Origin: Helcococcus massiliensis
GTDB taxonomy: Bacteria > Bacillota > Clostridia > Tissierellales > Peptoniphilaceae
NCBI RefSeq assembly: GCF_900258485.1
Contig: NZ_OGVE01000003.1
Span: forward strand, 62,001 to 126,000
DNA: 64,000 bases
Direction of reading: 5' to 3'
Below the pieces are notes generated by a model. That model was not told the DNA's origin. It worked only from the letters and a program-made list of their open reading frames with translations, and ran no database searches. Shown piece by piece: positions 7,659-15,149 of the stretch. Within the stretch, counting starts at the first letter, position 1. Each line of letters starts with the position of its first letter. A program made the position numbers and the translations under genes.

Positions 7659-8963
7659 CTATATAATTTTTTCTTTTATTACTTCTGCTTTTGATTTCAA
7701 TGTAATTGTTGAGAATATAGCTTGTATTACGAATGATACTACTAAAACGTTAATTGCTGGTATACCAAATTTTGGTAAAATATAATTTGATGCAACTCCT
7801 GCTGCATAAGCAATCAAGCTTAGATAATTCCATTTCGGTAATAAATTATTTGCTTTCTCTAGTACTGGAGTATTTCTCCTCCATGTAAATAGATAATCAG
7901 CTATTACTACACCCGCCATTGGAGGGAATGCTGTAGCTAGGAAGCTTAACCAAGCTCCAAAATACTTATAAAGTCCTAATAATCCTACTAAAGTACCTAT
8001 AGTACCGAATATTACTAATAATTTCTCTCTTTTAATTTTAGGAAATATAGAAGCTAAGTTCAATGAACTTGAATAAGCGTTTCCTTGAGCTGTTGACCAA
8101 ATATTAGCAAATAATCCTATAAAAGCTAATGATAAGAATCCTTGTCTTTGTAATATATATGCTATATCTGATTCTCCATATACTAACATACCTACTATAC
8201 CAATCATTAGCATAAACGGCCCACATATATATAAACCTATTGCCATAACTGATGTAGTTGTCTTAGTATCTTTTGAAAATCTCATAAGATCAGGAGCCCA
8301 TGAACAAACACCATTTACCGCTGAACCTACTGCTATAGTTATCAACTGAGTCATTGATAGAGTAGCTTCTTTATTTATAGCGAAAATTCCTCCTTGATAA
8401 ATGCTATTTGCATCTTTAAATCCAACGAATATCGCTATTAATCCTACAATTGTAACTGCTATTGTAGCGAAAATCCCTACTTTGTTCATAAGCTTTTGGC
8501 CTCTTAAAGCAGAATATACCATTAAGAAGCCAAATAATAATATTACCGGCCATCTTGGAATAGCTGGAAACAGAGTATGTGTAATATCGCCCATTAAATA
8601 ACAGTTGATAGAAAACCAACCCATCAGTGTAAGTGTTGTAAACAGTGAAATAATCTTTGCACCATTTAGCCCAAAGCTAAATCTGCTTAATAATCCAAAT
8701 GATAATCCTGTTTTCATGGATATTAATGATGTTGCCATAGCAATTACAAATAATATACTGTAACCTATGAAAACAGCTAATAAAGCATCTCTTAAACTGG
8801 AAGCCCCATTGGCTATTTGACCACCAGCACTCATTATTGTAACTGTAAATACATAACCTATCCAAGTAAATACTAATGAACCTACACCTCTTCTCTGTGA
8901 AGCAGGAACTGTACCTGTACTAAACTCATTATCTGTTTTATTAACAGGAACTTCTTTTGCCAT
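7659..8963 (-). CDS. NCS1-family permease (cytosine/purine/allantoin type, CodB-like)
   Basis: A cation-coupled importer of a nucleobase or related compound with about 12 membrane helices and 434 residues. N-terminal polar region NKTDNEFSTGTVPASQRRGVGSL leads into the first helix in the manner of the cytosine permease (CodB) branch. Family patches include SFGLLSRFSFGLNGAKI and SWAPDLMRFSKD. The ATG at 8961-8963 follows AGGAGGTG. No cytosine deaminase is nearby, so cytosine is not certain; hydantoin, allantoin and purines are alternatives within the family. Its convergence with the hydrolase/membrane-protein pair suggests a shared substrate theme. Confidence 0.87.
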   Translation of the reverse strand: MAKEVPVNKTDNEFSTGTVPASQRRGVGSLVFTWIGYVFTVTIMSAGGQIANGASSLRDALLAVFIGYSILFVIAMATSLISMKTGLSFGLLSRFSFGLNGAKIISLFTTLTLMGWFSINCYLMGDITHTLFPAIPRWPVILLFGFLMVYSALRGQKLMNKVGIFATIAVTIVGLIAIFVGFKDANSIYQGGIFAINKEATLSMTQLITIAVGSAVNGVCSWAPDLMRFSKDTKTTTSVMAIGLYICGPFMLMIGIVGMLVYGESDIAYILQRQGFLSLAFIGLFANIWSTAQGNAYSSSLNLASIFPKIKREKLLVIFGTIGTLVGLLGLYKYFGAWLSFLATAFPPMAGVVIADYLFTWRRNTPVLEKANNLLPKWNYLSLIAYAAGVASNYILPKFGIPAINVLVVSFVIQAIFSTITLKSKAEVIKEKII

Positions 8964-9008
8964 AAACACCTCCTATTTATTTTGTTTTTTGATTAACTAA
9001 TCTAATTA

Positions 9009-9038
9009 AGCATATCTCATTTTAATACCATTTGTCAA
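9009..9038 (-). promoter_or_regulatory. Promoter of the NCS1 permease gene
   Basis: Minus-strand -35 TTGACA (9033-9038), 18-base spacer, -10 TATGCT (9009-9014), about 45 bases before the ATG. The permease is thus transcribed separately from thiI upstream. Confidence 0.7.
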
Positions 9039-9119
9039 GGTTAACTACCTTTAATCGGCTAAATTAAGCTTATTATAACTAATTATTTATATTAATTAAG
9101 ATCTTGTTATTTACTTAAA

Positions 9120-10298
9120 TTAATCTAAATTATCAATATCAATCTTCACATGTTCTAAAGTTGCTAAAGCATCTTCAACTAAGCTATCTATATCCAATTT
9201 TTCTTCCTCTTTTAATATGTCTGAAAGTCTTGGCTTGGTAGCAGGACTATCAGGTGCAAAAAATGAACAGCAATCATCAAAAGGCTCGATAGATATATCA
9301 TAGGTATCAATCATTTTTCCCTTTTCAATAATATCTTTCTTATCCATATTTATCAGTGGTCTAAATATTGGTAATTTGCTTGCATCATTTACCACAGAAA
9401 TTGATTGGATAGTTTGGCTGGCAACCTGGCCTAAAGCCTCCCCTGTTACAAACCCGTCTATCCTATATCTATCTGCCAATATATCGGCTATTCTCATCAT
9501 AAATCTTCTAGCGATTATAGTGGTATATCTTGGTCTGCAATTTTTATTTATAGCTGTATAGATATTTAATAGGTTGATTTGGTAATAATCTATTTGACCA
9601 AGGTATAGGGATAATTTTTGTGCTAGTCTTTTAGCCTTGTATTGGGCTCTTTCTGATGTGAATGGATATGAATGGAAGTGTACACAAGCAATTTCAACCC
9701 CTCTAGATGCCATTTCAAATCCTGCAACTGGAGAATCTATACCTCCTGATAGTAATAAAAGTGCCTTTCCACCTGTACCTAGTGGCAAACCACCAATTGT
9801 TGGTATCTTGTCTAAATACAGGTAAGCATTCTTTCTAATATCTACATGAACTTCTACTTGAGGGTTTTTAATATCCACCTTGAAGTTTTCAAAGTTTTTA
9901 AGGACAAAACCACCAACTTTTGCTGCTAATTCCATAGAATTCAATGGATATTTTTTATCAGACCTATTGGCAAAGGCTTTAAAAGTTTTTTCTTCTTTGA
10001 TATTACTTTCTTCAATAAGATACTTTATTCCATTTTCTATAGAATCCAAATCTTTTTCTACCTGCAAAGTTTTATATACATAAGATAAACCAAAAACCAT
10101 TCTAGCTTTTTTTATAATTTCTGGAAAATCGTCCTTATTGACTTCTACAAAAAACTTTCCTGAATCAACAAAATTATCACCTAATTGAAAGTCTTCTAAG
10201 GCTTTTAATATTTGTCTTCTAGTTTGATTGATAAAGGTATTTCTATTTTTACCCTTTAACATAAGCTCACCAAAGCTTACTCCTAATAACCATCTCAT
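9120..10298 (-). CDS. thiI: tRNA 4-thiouridine synthetase ThiI (no rhodanese domain)
   Basis: Adenylates U8 of tRNA and directs sulfur transfer to make 4-thiouridine. The 392 residues comprise an N-terminal ferredoxin-like/THUMP region (to about residue 165) and a PP-loop ATPase domain with LLLLSGGIDSPVAG at about 180-193. The C-terminal rhodanese domain of the E. coli protein is absent, as in Bacillus. In such systems a dedicated cysteine desulfurase supplies sulfur, and one is encoded just upstream with a 4-base ATGA-type overlap. Most of the C-terminal tail is acidic. Confidence 0.96.
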   Translation of the reverse strand: MRWLLGVSFGELMLKGKNRNTFINQTRRQILKALEDFQLGDNFVDSGKFFVEVNKDDFPEIIKKARMVFGLSYVYKTLQVEKDLDSIENGIKYLIEESNIKEEKTFKAFANRSDKKYPLNSMELAAKVGGFVLKNFENFKVDIKNPQVEVHVDIRKNAYLYLDKIPTIGGLPLGTGGKALLLLSGGIDSPVAGFEMASRGVEIACVHFHSYPFTSERAQYKAKRLAQKLSLYLGQIDYYQINLLNIYTAINKNCRPRYTTIIARRFMMRIADILADRYRIDGFVTGEALGQVASQTIQSISVVNDASKLPIFRPLINMDKKDIIEKGKMIDTYDISIEPFDDCCSFFAPDSPATKPRLSDILKEEEKLDIDSLVEDALATLEHVKIDIDNLD

Positions 10299-11392
10299 CC
10301 TATAATTCTCCTAATAATTTCAACTTTTTCTCTTATCTTATCAACTACAATTTTTGCTTCTTCCATAGTGCTATCTTTTTGTAAGGATAGTCTAATACAT
10401 CCACCCTTATAGCTATCTTCTACACCTATAGCATCTAAAACTCTTGAATCATGGCCTTTGCTACATGCAGATCCTGTAGAAACATATATTTCATCCATTT
10501 CTAAGTAATGAAGTAAAATTTCCGCACCAATATTCTTAAAGCATATATTTAATATGTAAGGTGAGGAATCTTCTTCTGCTGATAATATTTTTACATCTTC
10601 AATCTTAGAGATTTCTTGCCTTAAATATCTATTTATCTTACTAATATTATCATAATTATTATCTAACTCTGTAGCTTTGGCAAAGGCTACAATAGCGGGT
10701 AAGTTCTCCGTTCCTGAAAATAACTTTAGTTCTTGGCCACCACCAAAATATAAGCTATTAAAAGATGATGGATCTTTTATATATAGGGCTGCTATCCCCT
10801 TTGGCCCATTTATCTTATGGGATGATATAGTATAGAAATCTATATTCCTTAAATCTGTACATATCTTTTTGAAGGCTTGAACACCATCAGAATGAAAATA
10901 CAGCTTAGGATTTTTTTCCTTAGCTAATTCAGCTAATCTATTTATATCATTTATTGATCCTAATTCATTGTTAACATGCATTATAGATACTAGACTTGTA
11001 TTTTCGTCAATCTTACTTAGCATATCATCCTTATCTACATAGCCATATTGGTCAACTTTTACAAGTCTTAATTCTGCTTCAATATTTTTTCCAGCTTCAA
11101 AAATGCTTGGATGCTCTGTTTTACTTATTAAAATATTTGAACCCTTTTTATCAAAAGAATGTAAGACTGCATTATTTGCAATAGTCCCACTTGGAACAAA
11201 GAATAGATTTTTATCAGAAATTGATAAGCTATTTGCTATCTGTTTTCTTGCACCAGTTATTTGCTTTTCAGCCTCAAAGCCTAGTCTATGTAGCGAAGAA
11301 GGATTAGCCCAATATTTATCATAAGCATTATCCATAACTATTTTTACTTCATTATCAATTTTTGTGGTTGATGCATTATCAAAATATATCAT
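10295..11392 (-). CDS. Cysteine desulfurase (NifS/IscS-like, ThiI partner)
   Basis: A PLP-dependent enzyme taking sulfur from L-cysteine as a persulfide. It has the N-terminal YFDNASTT signature, PLP lysine Lys193 in SSHKINGPKG, and the reactive Cys310 in STGSACSKGHDSRV. The length, 365 residues, fits the class. I start it at the ATG at 11390-11392, preceded by AAAGGAGG, and not at an upstream ATG ten codons earlier. Coupling to thiI points to tRNA thiolation, as with Bacillus NifZ. No iscU or other Fe-S gene is adjacent, which supports this dedicated role (inference). Confidence 0.93.
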   Translation of the reverse strand: MIYFDNASTTKIDNEVKIVMDNAYDKYWANPSSLHRLGFEAEKQITGARKQIANSLSISDKNLFFVPSGTIANNAVLHSFDKKGSNILISKTEHPSIFEAGKNIEAELRLVKVDQYGYVDKDDMLSKIDENTSLVSIMHVNNELGSINDINRLAELAKEKNPKLYFHSDGVQAFKKICTDLRNIDFYTISSHKINGPKGIAALYIKDPSSFNSLYFGGGQELKLFSGTENLPAIVAFAKATELDNNYDNISKINRYLRQEISKIEDVKILSAEEDSSPYILNICFKNIGAEILLHYLEMDEIYVSTGSACSKGHDSRVLDAIGVEDSYKGGCIRLSLQKDSTMEEAKIVVDKIREKVEIIRRIIG

Positions 11393-11454
11393 TAAATCCT
11401 CCTTTATGATATGATAAAACATAATTATTATAACAAATTAAAGGGCTTTATACT

Positions 11455-12423
11455 ATGAAAATCTTGAAAGATTCACTAAAAGATCTACAATTCAATGATA
11501 AAAACTCAATAGTTTTAGATATTGAAACTAGTGGTGTTTCAAGAATTAATTCTAGGATTATTGTCGCAAGTTTATTAGATGAAAACGGACAATTTACCCA
11601 GCTAATAGCCAATGATCCAGAAGAAGAAATTGATTTACTTGACTACTTATACCCATATATAAATAATAAAAAAATAATTACCTATAATGGCGAAAATTTT
11701 GATATTCCCTTCTTAAAATCTAGGTATATCTATCATAAGCTTGAGCCCTTTGAAGAAAAAGAACAATTTGATTTATATAGGTATTTTATAAAAAATAGAT
11801 TAATACTTGATAATAACCTATTTTCATTAAAAGATATTGAAAATCATTATTCTATAGATAGGTTTGAAAATTTTGAACAAGACTATGATATAGAATTTTA
11901 TAGTGATTTCATTAAAAATCATATAGGAAACGAGTCTAACTTCTATCTTCTAGAAGATCTTTTATTAGTACTTTTACATAATAAGTACGATGTTATCAAT
12001 ACCAGAAAATTATTAAATGTCGTTGATGATATTGAAAAAGAAAAAATAATTGACCTAGAAAACTTTAATAATAAGAATAGATTATCCTTTGAGTCCTCGA
12101 AAATTGAAGACCTCTATATCGATAAAGATTTTCTAAAAATAAGATTGAAATTAAAAGATAATATAAATGATTTCTTTTATTTAAATAATCTCTATAAATT
12201 AGAAATAACTGGTGAATATGTTCATTTAGATATTAGTATAAGGCAAGGCTATTTATCCCCTAATCAAATTGGTTATGTTCATATAGCTGAACAAATAAAT
12301 GAAGATTTTTCAAATAAAAAATATAATCTTCCAGCAAATATTATCTATATATTTGATGGAAGATTTAATCTCGATAATATTAAATTGATAATTAAAATGG
12401 CTTTTAATAGCTTTTTTAATTAA
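11455..12423 (+). CDS. RNase H-like exonuclease-domain protein (YprB family)
   Basis: A predicted nuclease with a DnaQ/RNase H-like fold. Residues 20-120 carry the expected motifs: LDIETSG with metal-binding Asp/Glu, then ITYNGENFDIPFLKSRY, then the conserved LFSLKDIEN segment typical of the YprB/RNase_H_2 group. The last third (about 200-322) is not recognised. The gene is divergent from the desulfurase gene, sharing a spacer of about 60 bases, and its stop overlaps that of the convergent lipoprotein gene by 8 bases. The ribosome site is weak (AAAGGG). Cellular role unknown. Confidence 0.8.
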   Translation: MKILKDSLKDLQFNDKNSIVLDIETSGVSRINSRIIVASLLDENGQFTQLIANDPEEEIDLLDYLYPYINNKKIITYNGENFDIPFLKSRYIYHKLEPFEEKEQFDLYRYFIKNRLILDNNLFSLKDIENHYSIDRFENFEQDYDIEFYSDFIKNHIGNESNFYLLEDLLLVLLHNKYDVINTRKLLNVVDDIEKEKIIDLENFNNKNRLSFESSKIEDLYIDKDFLKIRLKLKDNINDFFYLNNLYKLEITGEYVHLDISIRQGYLSPNQIGYVHIAEQINEDFSNKKYNLPANIIYIFDGRFNLDNIKLIIKMAFNSFFN

Positions 12424-13069
12424 TAGTTACATAAAATAATTCAGCAGCCACTAAAATTTCTGGGATAGATATATAGTCACTAGTAATTTCTACTATGTAG
12501 GATGTATCTCCCTTGTCATATAGGCCTACAAACTTACTTGCATAAGAATTATTATTTATATTAGATACTAAGACTTGTCCAAAAGTATCTTTCATAGTTA
12601 CAAGACTTGAGGAATCAGTCTTGTATTTTTTTGTGAATGAATCAAGATCAATTTTATCCTGAGCTAGTATATTAATTTCATAATCATATTCAGAATTATG
12701 AATTATATACTTAGCATCATTATTAAAAGAGGTAGACATTGCTTTATTATTAATCTTATATCTTAAATCTTTTGTTCTTTTATCCTGAAGATTTTCATCA
12801 TCAAACTGATCAAGTAGATACTTAGTCACTTCTTTTCTAACAGTTCTAACTTCCTCTTTTTGATTTTCTTTTCCATTTGCTTGCCTTAATTTATTAAATT
12901 GTTTGTCTGCTTCACTTAATTTATCGGAATCGGAATTCCACTCAGAAGTAGCGGAACTTGTACTATCTACATCTTCTTTATTACTGCATGAAGTTAATAA
13001 GATAGCGATTAGTAAAAATACTATTGCTTTTTCCATAATTTTTTTTAGATTTGTAAGTTTTTTTATCAT
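12416..13069 (-). CDS. Hypothetical lipoprotein
   Basis: A 217-residue secreted lipoprotein of unknown function. From the chosen ATG (13067-13069, after AAAGAGAG) there is a basic N-terminus, a hydrophobic stretch and lipobox LLTSC with Cys28. After that comes a Ser/Asp-rich linker, a polar helical segment and a beta-rich C-terminal half (SYIVEITSDYISIPEILVAAE). An upstream TTG would add five residues. It lies between the nuclease gene and the tRNA operon and looks monocistronic. Confidence 0.72.
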   Translation of the reverse strand: MIKKLTNLKKIMEKAIVFLLIAILLTSCSNKEDVDSTSSATSEWNSDSDKLSEADKQFNKLRQANGKENQKEEVRTVRKEVTKYLLDQFDDENLQDKRTKDLRYKINNKAMSTSFNNDAKYIIHNSEYDYEINILAQDKIDLDSFTKKYKTDSSSLVTMKDTFGQVLVSNINNNSYASKFVGLYDKGDTSYIVEITSDYISIPEILVAAELFYVTIN

Positions 13070-13102
13070 TATTCTCTCTTTCAATTTTTCAGTTTACAAA
13101 TA

Positions 13103-13130
13103 TAAAAAAAACGTCTATAAATAGACGTTT
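13103..13130 (-). terminator. Terminator of the tRNA operon
   Basis: A perfect stem AAACGTCTAT / ATAGACGTTT (13109-13130) followed on the minus strand by eight or more T residues, directly after the last tRNA of the cluster. Confidence 0.9.
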
Positions 13131-13133
13131 TCC

Positions 13134-13210
13134 TGGTGGGCCATCGGGGACTTGAACCCAGGACCTACCGGTTATGAGCCGGGCGCTCTAACCAACTGAG
13201 CTAATGGCCC
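13134..13210 (-). tRNA. tRNA-Met or tRNA-Ile2 (anticodon CAT)
   Basis: Full cloverleaf with encoded CCA; loop CTCATAA. The first acceptor pair is G-C, so it is not the initiator. CAT reads AUG if elongator Met, or AUA if C34 becomes lysidine; the sequence alone does not settle this. Last gene of the operon. Confidence 0.93.
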
Positions 13211-13227
13211 AAATATTAAAAAATATT

Positions 13228-13304
<77 letters not shown>

Positions 13305-13308
13305 ATAT

Positions 13309-13384
13309 TGGCAGGGGTAGAAGGACTTGAACCCTCAACATTTGGTTTTGGAGACCAACGCTCTACCAATTGAACTATACCCCT
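13309..13384 (-). tRNA. tRNA-Trp (CCA)
   Basis: Cloverleaf of 76 bases with encoded CCA tail and G discriminator; anticodon loop CTCCAAA. Confidence 0.96.
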
Positions 13385-13405
13385 ACATTTCAATAGGTTA
13401 ATAAT

Positions 13406-13481
13406 TGGTGCCCAGAGCCGGAATTGAACCAGCGACACACGGAGCTTCAATCCGTTGCTCTACCTACTGAGCTATCTGGGC
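13406..13481 (-). tRNA. tRNA-Phe (GAA), with G at position 37
   Basis: Cloverleaf of 76 bases, encoded CCA, acceptor GCCCAGA typical of bacterial Phe tRNA. The anticodon loop is TTGAAGC, so position 37 is G instead of the usual A. Confidence 0.93.
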
Positions 13482-13525
13482 TAAAATTGATCTCTATTTT
13501 ATATAAAAAATGAGAAATACCTTTT

Positions 13526-13617
13526 TGGCGGAGAAAGAGGGATTTGAACCCTCGCGCCCCGTTACAGGGCCTAACGCGTTAGCAGTGCGTCCTCTTCAGC
13601 CTCTTGAGTATTTCTCC
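13526..13617 (-). tRNA. tRNA-Ser (GCT)
   Basis: Class II tRNA of 92 bases with a long variable arm and encoded CCA; anticodon GCT. Confidence 0.95.
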
Positions 13618-13626
13618 AAAGTCAAT

Positions 13627-13715
13627 TGGCGGAGAGGGTGGGATTCGAACCCACGTGCGCTTTCACGCTAACGGTTTTCAAGACCGCCCCGTTATGGCCA
13701 CTTCGGTACCTCTCC
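13627..13715 (-). tRNA. tRNA-Ser (TGA)
   Basis: Class II tRNA of 89 bases with long variable arm and encoded CCA; loop CTTGAAA. Confidence 0.96.
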
Positions 13716-13720
13716 TAATT

Positions 13721-13796
13721 TGGTGATCCATCGGAGGCTCGAACTCCGGACACCTTGGTTAAAAGCCAAGTGCTCTACCTACTGAGCTAATGGATC
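13721..13796 (-). tRNA. tRNA-Lys (TTT)
   Basis: Cloverleaf of 76 bases with encoded CCA; anticodon loop CTTTTAA. Confidence 0.96.
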
Positions 13797-13800
13797 ATAT

Positions 13801-13876
13801 TGGCTGGGGTAATAGGACTCGAACCTATGAATGCAAGAGTCAAAGTCTTGTGCCTTACCGACTTGGCTATACCCCA
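13801..13876 (-). tRNA. tRNA-Gln (TTG)
   Basis: Cloverleaf of 76 bases with encoded CCA; loop CTTTGAC gives anticodon TTG. Confidence 0.95.
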
Positions 13877-13879
13877 ACA

Positions 13880-13956
13880 TGGCGAACCTAAGAGGATTCG
13901 AACCTCTGACACACGGCTTAGAAGGCCGTTGCTCTATCCAGCTGAGCTATAGGTCC
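13880..13956 (-). tRNA. tRNA-Arg (TCT)
   Basis: Cloverleaf of 77 bases with encoded CCA; loop CTTCTAA; one G-T wobble in the acceptor stem. Only 3 bases separate it from tRNA-Gln. Confidence 0.95.
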
Positions 13957-13957
13957 A

Positions 13958-14031
13958 TGGAGCGGGTGAAGGGAGTCGAACCCTCGCAACCAGCTTGGAA
14001 GGCTGGGGCTCTACCACTGAGCTACACCCGC
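13958..14031 (-). tRNA. tRNA-Gly (TCC)
   Basis: Cloverleaf of 74 bases with encoded CCA; loop CTTCCAA. It starts one base from tRNA-Arg. Confidence 0.95.
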
Positions 14032-14067
14032 ATATCTCTTATTTTATTGTCGCCATTAAATAAATTT

Positions 14068-14153
14068 TGGTGGAGGAGAGAGGATTTGAACCTCTGAAAG
14101 CGAAGCTAACGGATTTACAGTCCGTCCCCTTTGGCCAACTCGGGAACTCCTCC
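14068..14153 (-). tRNA. tRNA-Tyr (GTA)
   Basis: Class II tRNA of 86 bases with long variable arm and encoded CCA; anticodon GTA. Confidence 0.95.
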
Positions 14154-14160
14154 GTAAAAT

Positions 14161-14236
14161 TGGAGCTGGTGAGAGGACTTGAACCACCAACCTATTGATT
14201 ACAAATCAATTGCTCTACCTATTGAGCTACACCAGC
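14161..14236 (-). tRNA. tRNA-Thr (TGT)
   Basis: Cloverleaf of 76 bases with encoded CCA; loop TTTGTAA. Confidence 0.95.
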
Positions 14237-14256
14237 TTAAATACAAATTATTTAAT

Positions 14257-14333
14257 TGGCGACCCGGAAGGGACTCGAACCCTCGACCTCCAGCGTGACA
14301 GGCTGGCATTCTAACCAACTGAACTACCGGGCC
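14257..14333 (-). tRNA. tRNA-Asp (GTC)
   Basis: Cloverleaf of 77 bases with encoded CCA; loop CTGTCAC. Confidence 0.95.
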
Positions 14334-14351
14334 ATTTAAAACAAGAATATA

Positions 14352-14427
14352 TGGTGGGCGCTATAGGACTTGAACCTATGACCCCCTGCTTGTAAGGCAG
14401 ATGCTCTCCCAACTGAGCTAAGCGCCC
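14352..14427 (-). tRNA. tRNA-Val (TAC)
   Basis: Cloverleaf of 76 bases with encoded CCA; loop CTTACAA. Confidence 0.96.
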
Positions 14428-14434
14428 ATATATA

Positions 14435-14509
14435 TGGTGACCCTGCCGGGACTCGAACCCGGGATACCACCGTGAAAGGGTGGTGTCTTAACCGCTTGAC
14501 CACAGGGCC
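14435..14509 (-). tRNA. tRNA-Glu (TTC)
   Basis: Cloverleaf of 75 bases with encoded CCA; anticodon TTC. First gene of the 15-tRNA operon, about 12 bases after the predicted start site. Confidence 0.96.
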
Positions 14510-14527
14510 ACAACCTGCGACTTTATA

Positions 14528-14556
14528 AGTATATAATACTAAAAATATTTTGTCAA
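14528..14556 (-). promoter_or_regulatory. tRNA operon promoter, proximal
   Basis: Minus-strand -35 TTGACA (14551-14556), 17-base spacer, -10 TATACT (14528-14533), just upstream of tRNA-Glu. Confidence 0.85.
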
Positions 14557-14620
14557 ATCTTTTTTGTAATTATTTTATAAAATCTTTTAAGCTCTAGTAG
14601 CTTTTATCAAGTACTCATAT

Positions 14621-14649
14621 ATAATACCTAATATATTATTCTTTGTCAA
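14621..14649 (-). promoter_or_regulatory. tRNA operon promoter, distal, overlapping the upstream gene's stop
   Basis: Minus-strand -35 TTGACA (14644-14649), 17-base spacer, -10 TATTAT (14621-14626). The TGA stop of the upstream gene is inside this -35 box. The flank AAAAAGATTTGACAAA is repeated at the proximal promoter 93 bases away. Confidence 0.7.
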
Positions 14650-15149
14650 ATCTTTTTTTTATTATCCTTAAAGCTGCTTATTATCTTGCTTATATAAGAG
14701 TATTTTTCTTTTTCTTCTGTCTTTTTTTCTATTTTTTCTTCAGATAAGACTTTTATTAACTCTTTTTTTTCTGCTTTCTCATTTGTTTTATTTATTAATG
14801 TAAATATATTATTTAACTTAGGATCTTCTTTATATTTAGTTTCTACCAATATATTTTTAATTAAACTTTCAAAACTCTCTGAACTTTCTTCTTCTTGAAT
14901 ACTATAATATAATTTATTAACATCTATATAAATTTCTTTTATGTTCATGTTTATATCTTTGTCATATATCATGTAATTATTGAAATCTAAAAAGTCTTTA
15001 ATTATATTCTCTATAAGAAATTTTATCCCTACATAATCCAATCCCCTACTTATATATGTTGATAAATCTTCAAAATCACTCTTTTCATCTTTTAATTGAT
15101 CTATTTTATTGTTTTTAATTACCTTTTCTATAAATATATTTCTATTCAT
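14646..15149 (-). CDS. Hypothetical protein, last gene of the Tad locus
   Basis: A 167-residue, strongly charged protein rich in Lys, Glu and Ile with no signal peptide or membrane helix that I can see. The C-terminal third is Lys/Glu-rich and probably coiled (KLNNIFTLINKTNEKAEKKELIK onward). I do not recognise it. Its start overlaps the end of the upstream gene by 8 bases, placing it in the pilus operon by translational coupling. Its stop codon lies in a tRNA promoter. Confidence 0.65.
   Translation of the reverse strand: MNRNIFIEKVIKNNKIDQLKDEKSDFEDLSTYISRGLDYVGIKFLIENIIKDFLDFNNYMIYDKDINMNIKEIYIDVNKLYYSIQEEESSESFESLIKNILVETKYKEDPKLNNIFTLINKTNEKAEKKELIKVLSEEKIEKKTEEKEKYSYISKIISSFKDNKKKI

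Noticed and set aside
13526-13715. Possible duplicated tRNA-Ser genes as a repeat
   Set aside because: The two have different anticodons (GCT and TGA) and differ in sequence; similarity is from the class II fold.
13831-14097. Open frame of 88 codons on the plus strand across the tRNA cluster
   Set aside because: It runs antisense through four tRNA genes (Gln, Arg, Gly, Tyr) whose cloverleafs are clear; no ribosome site.
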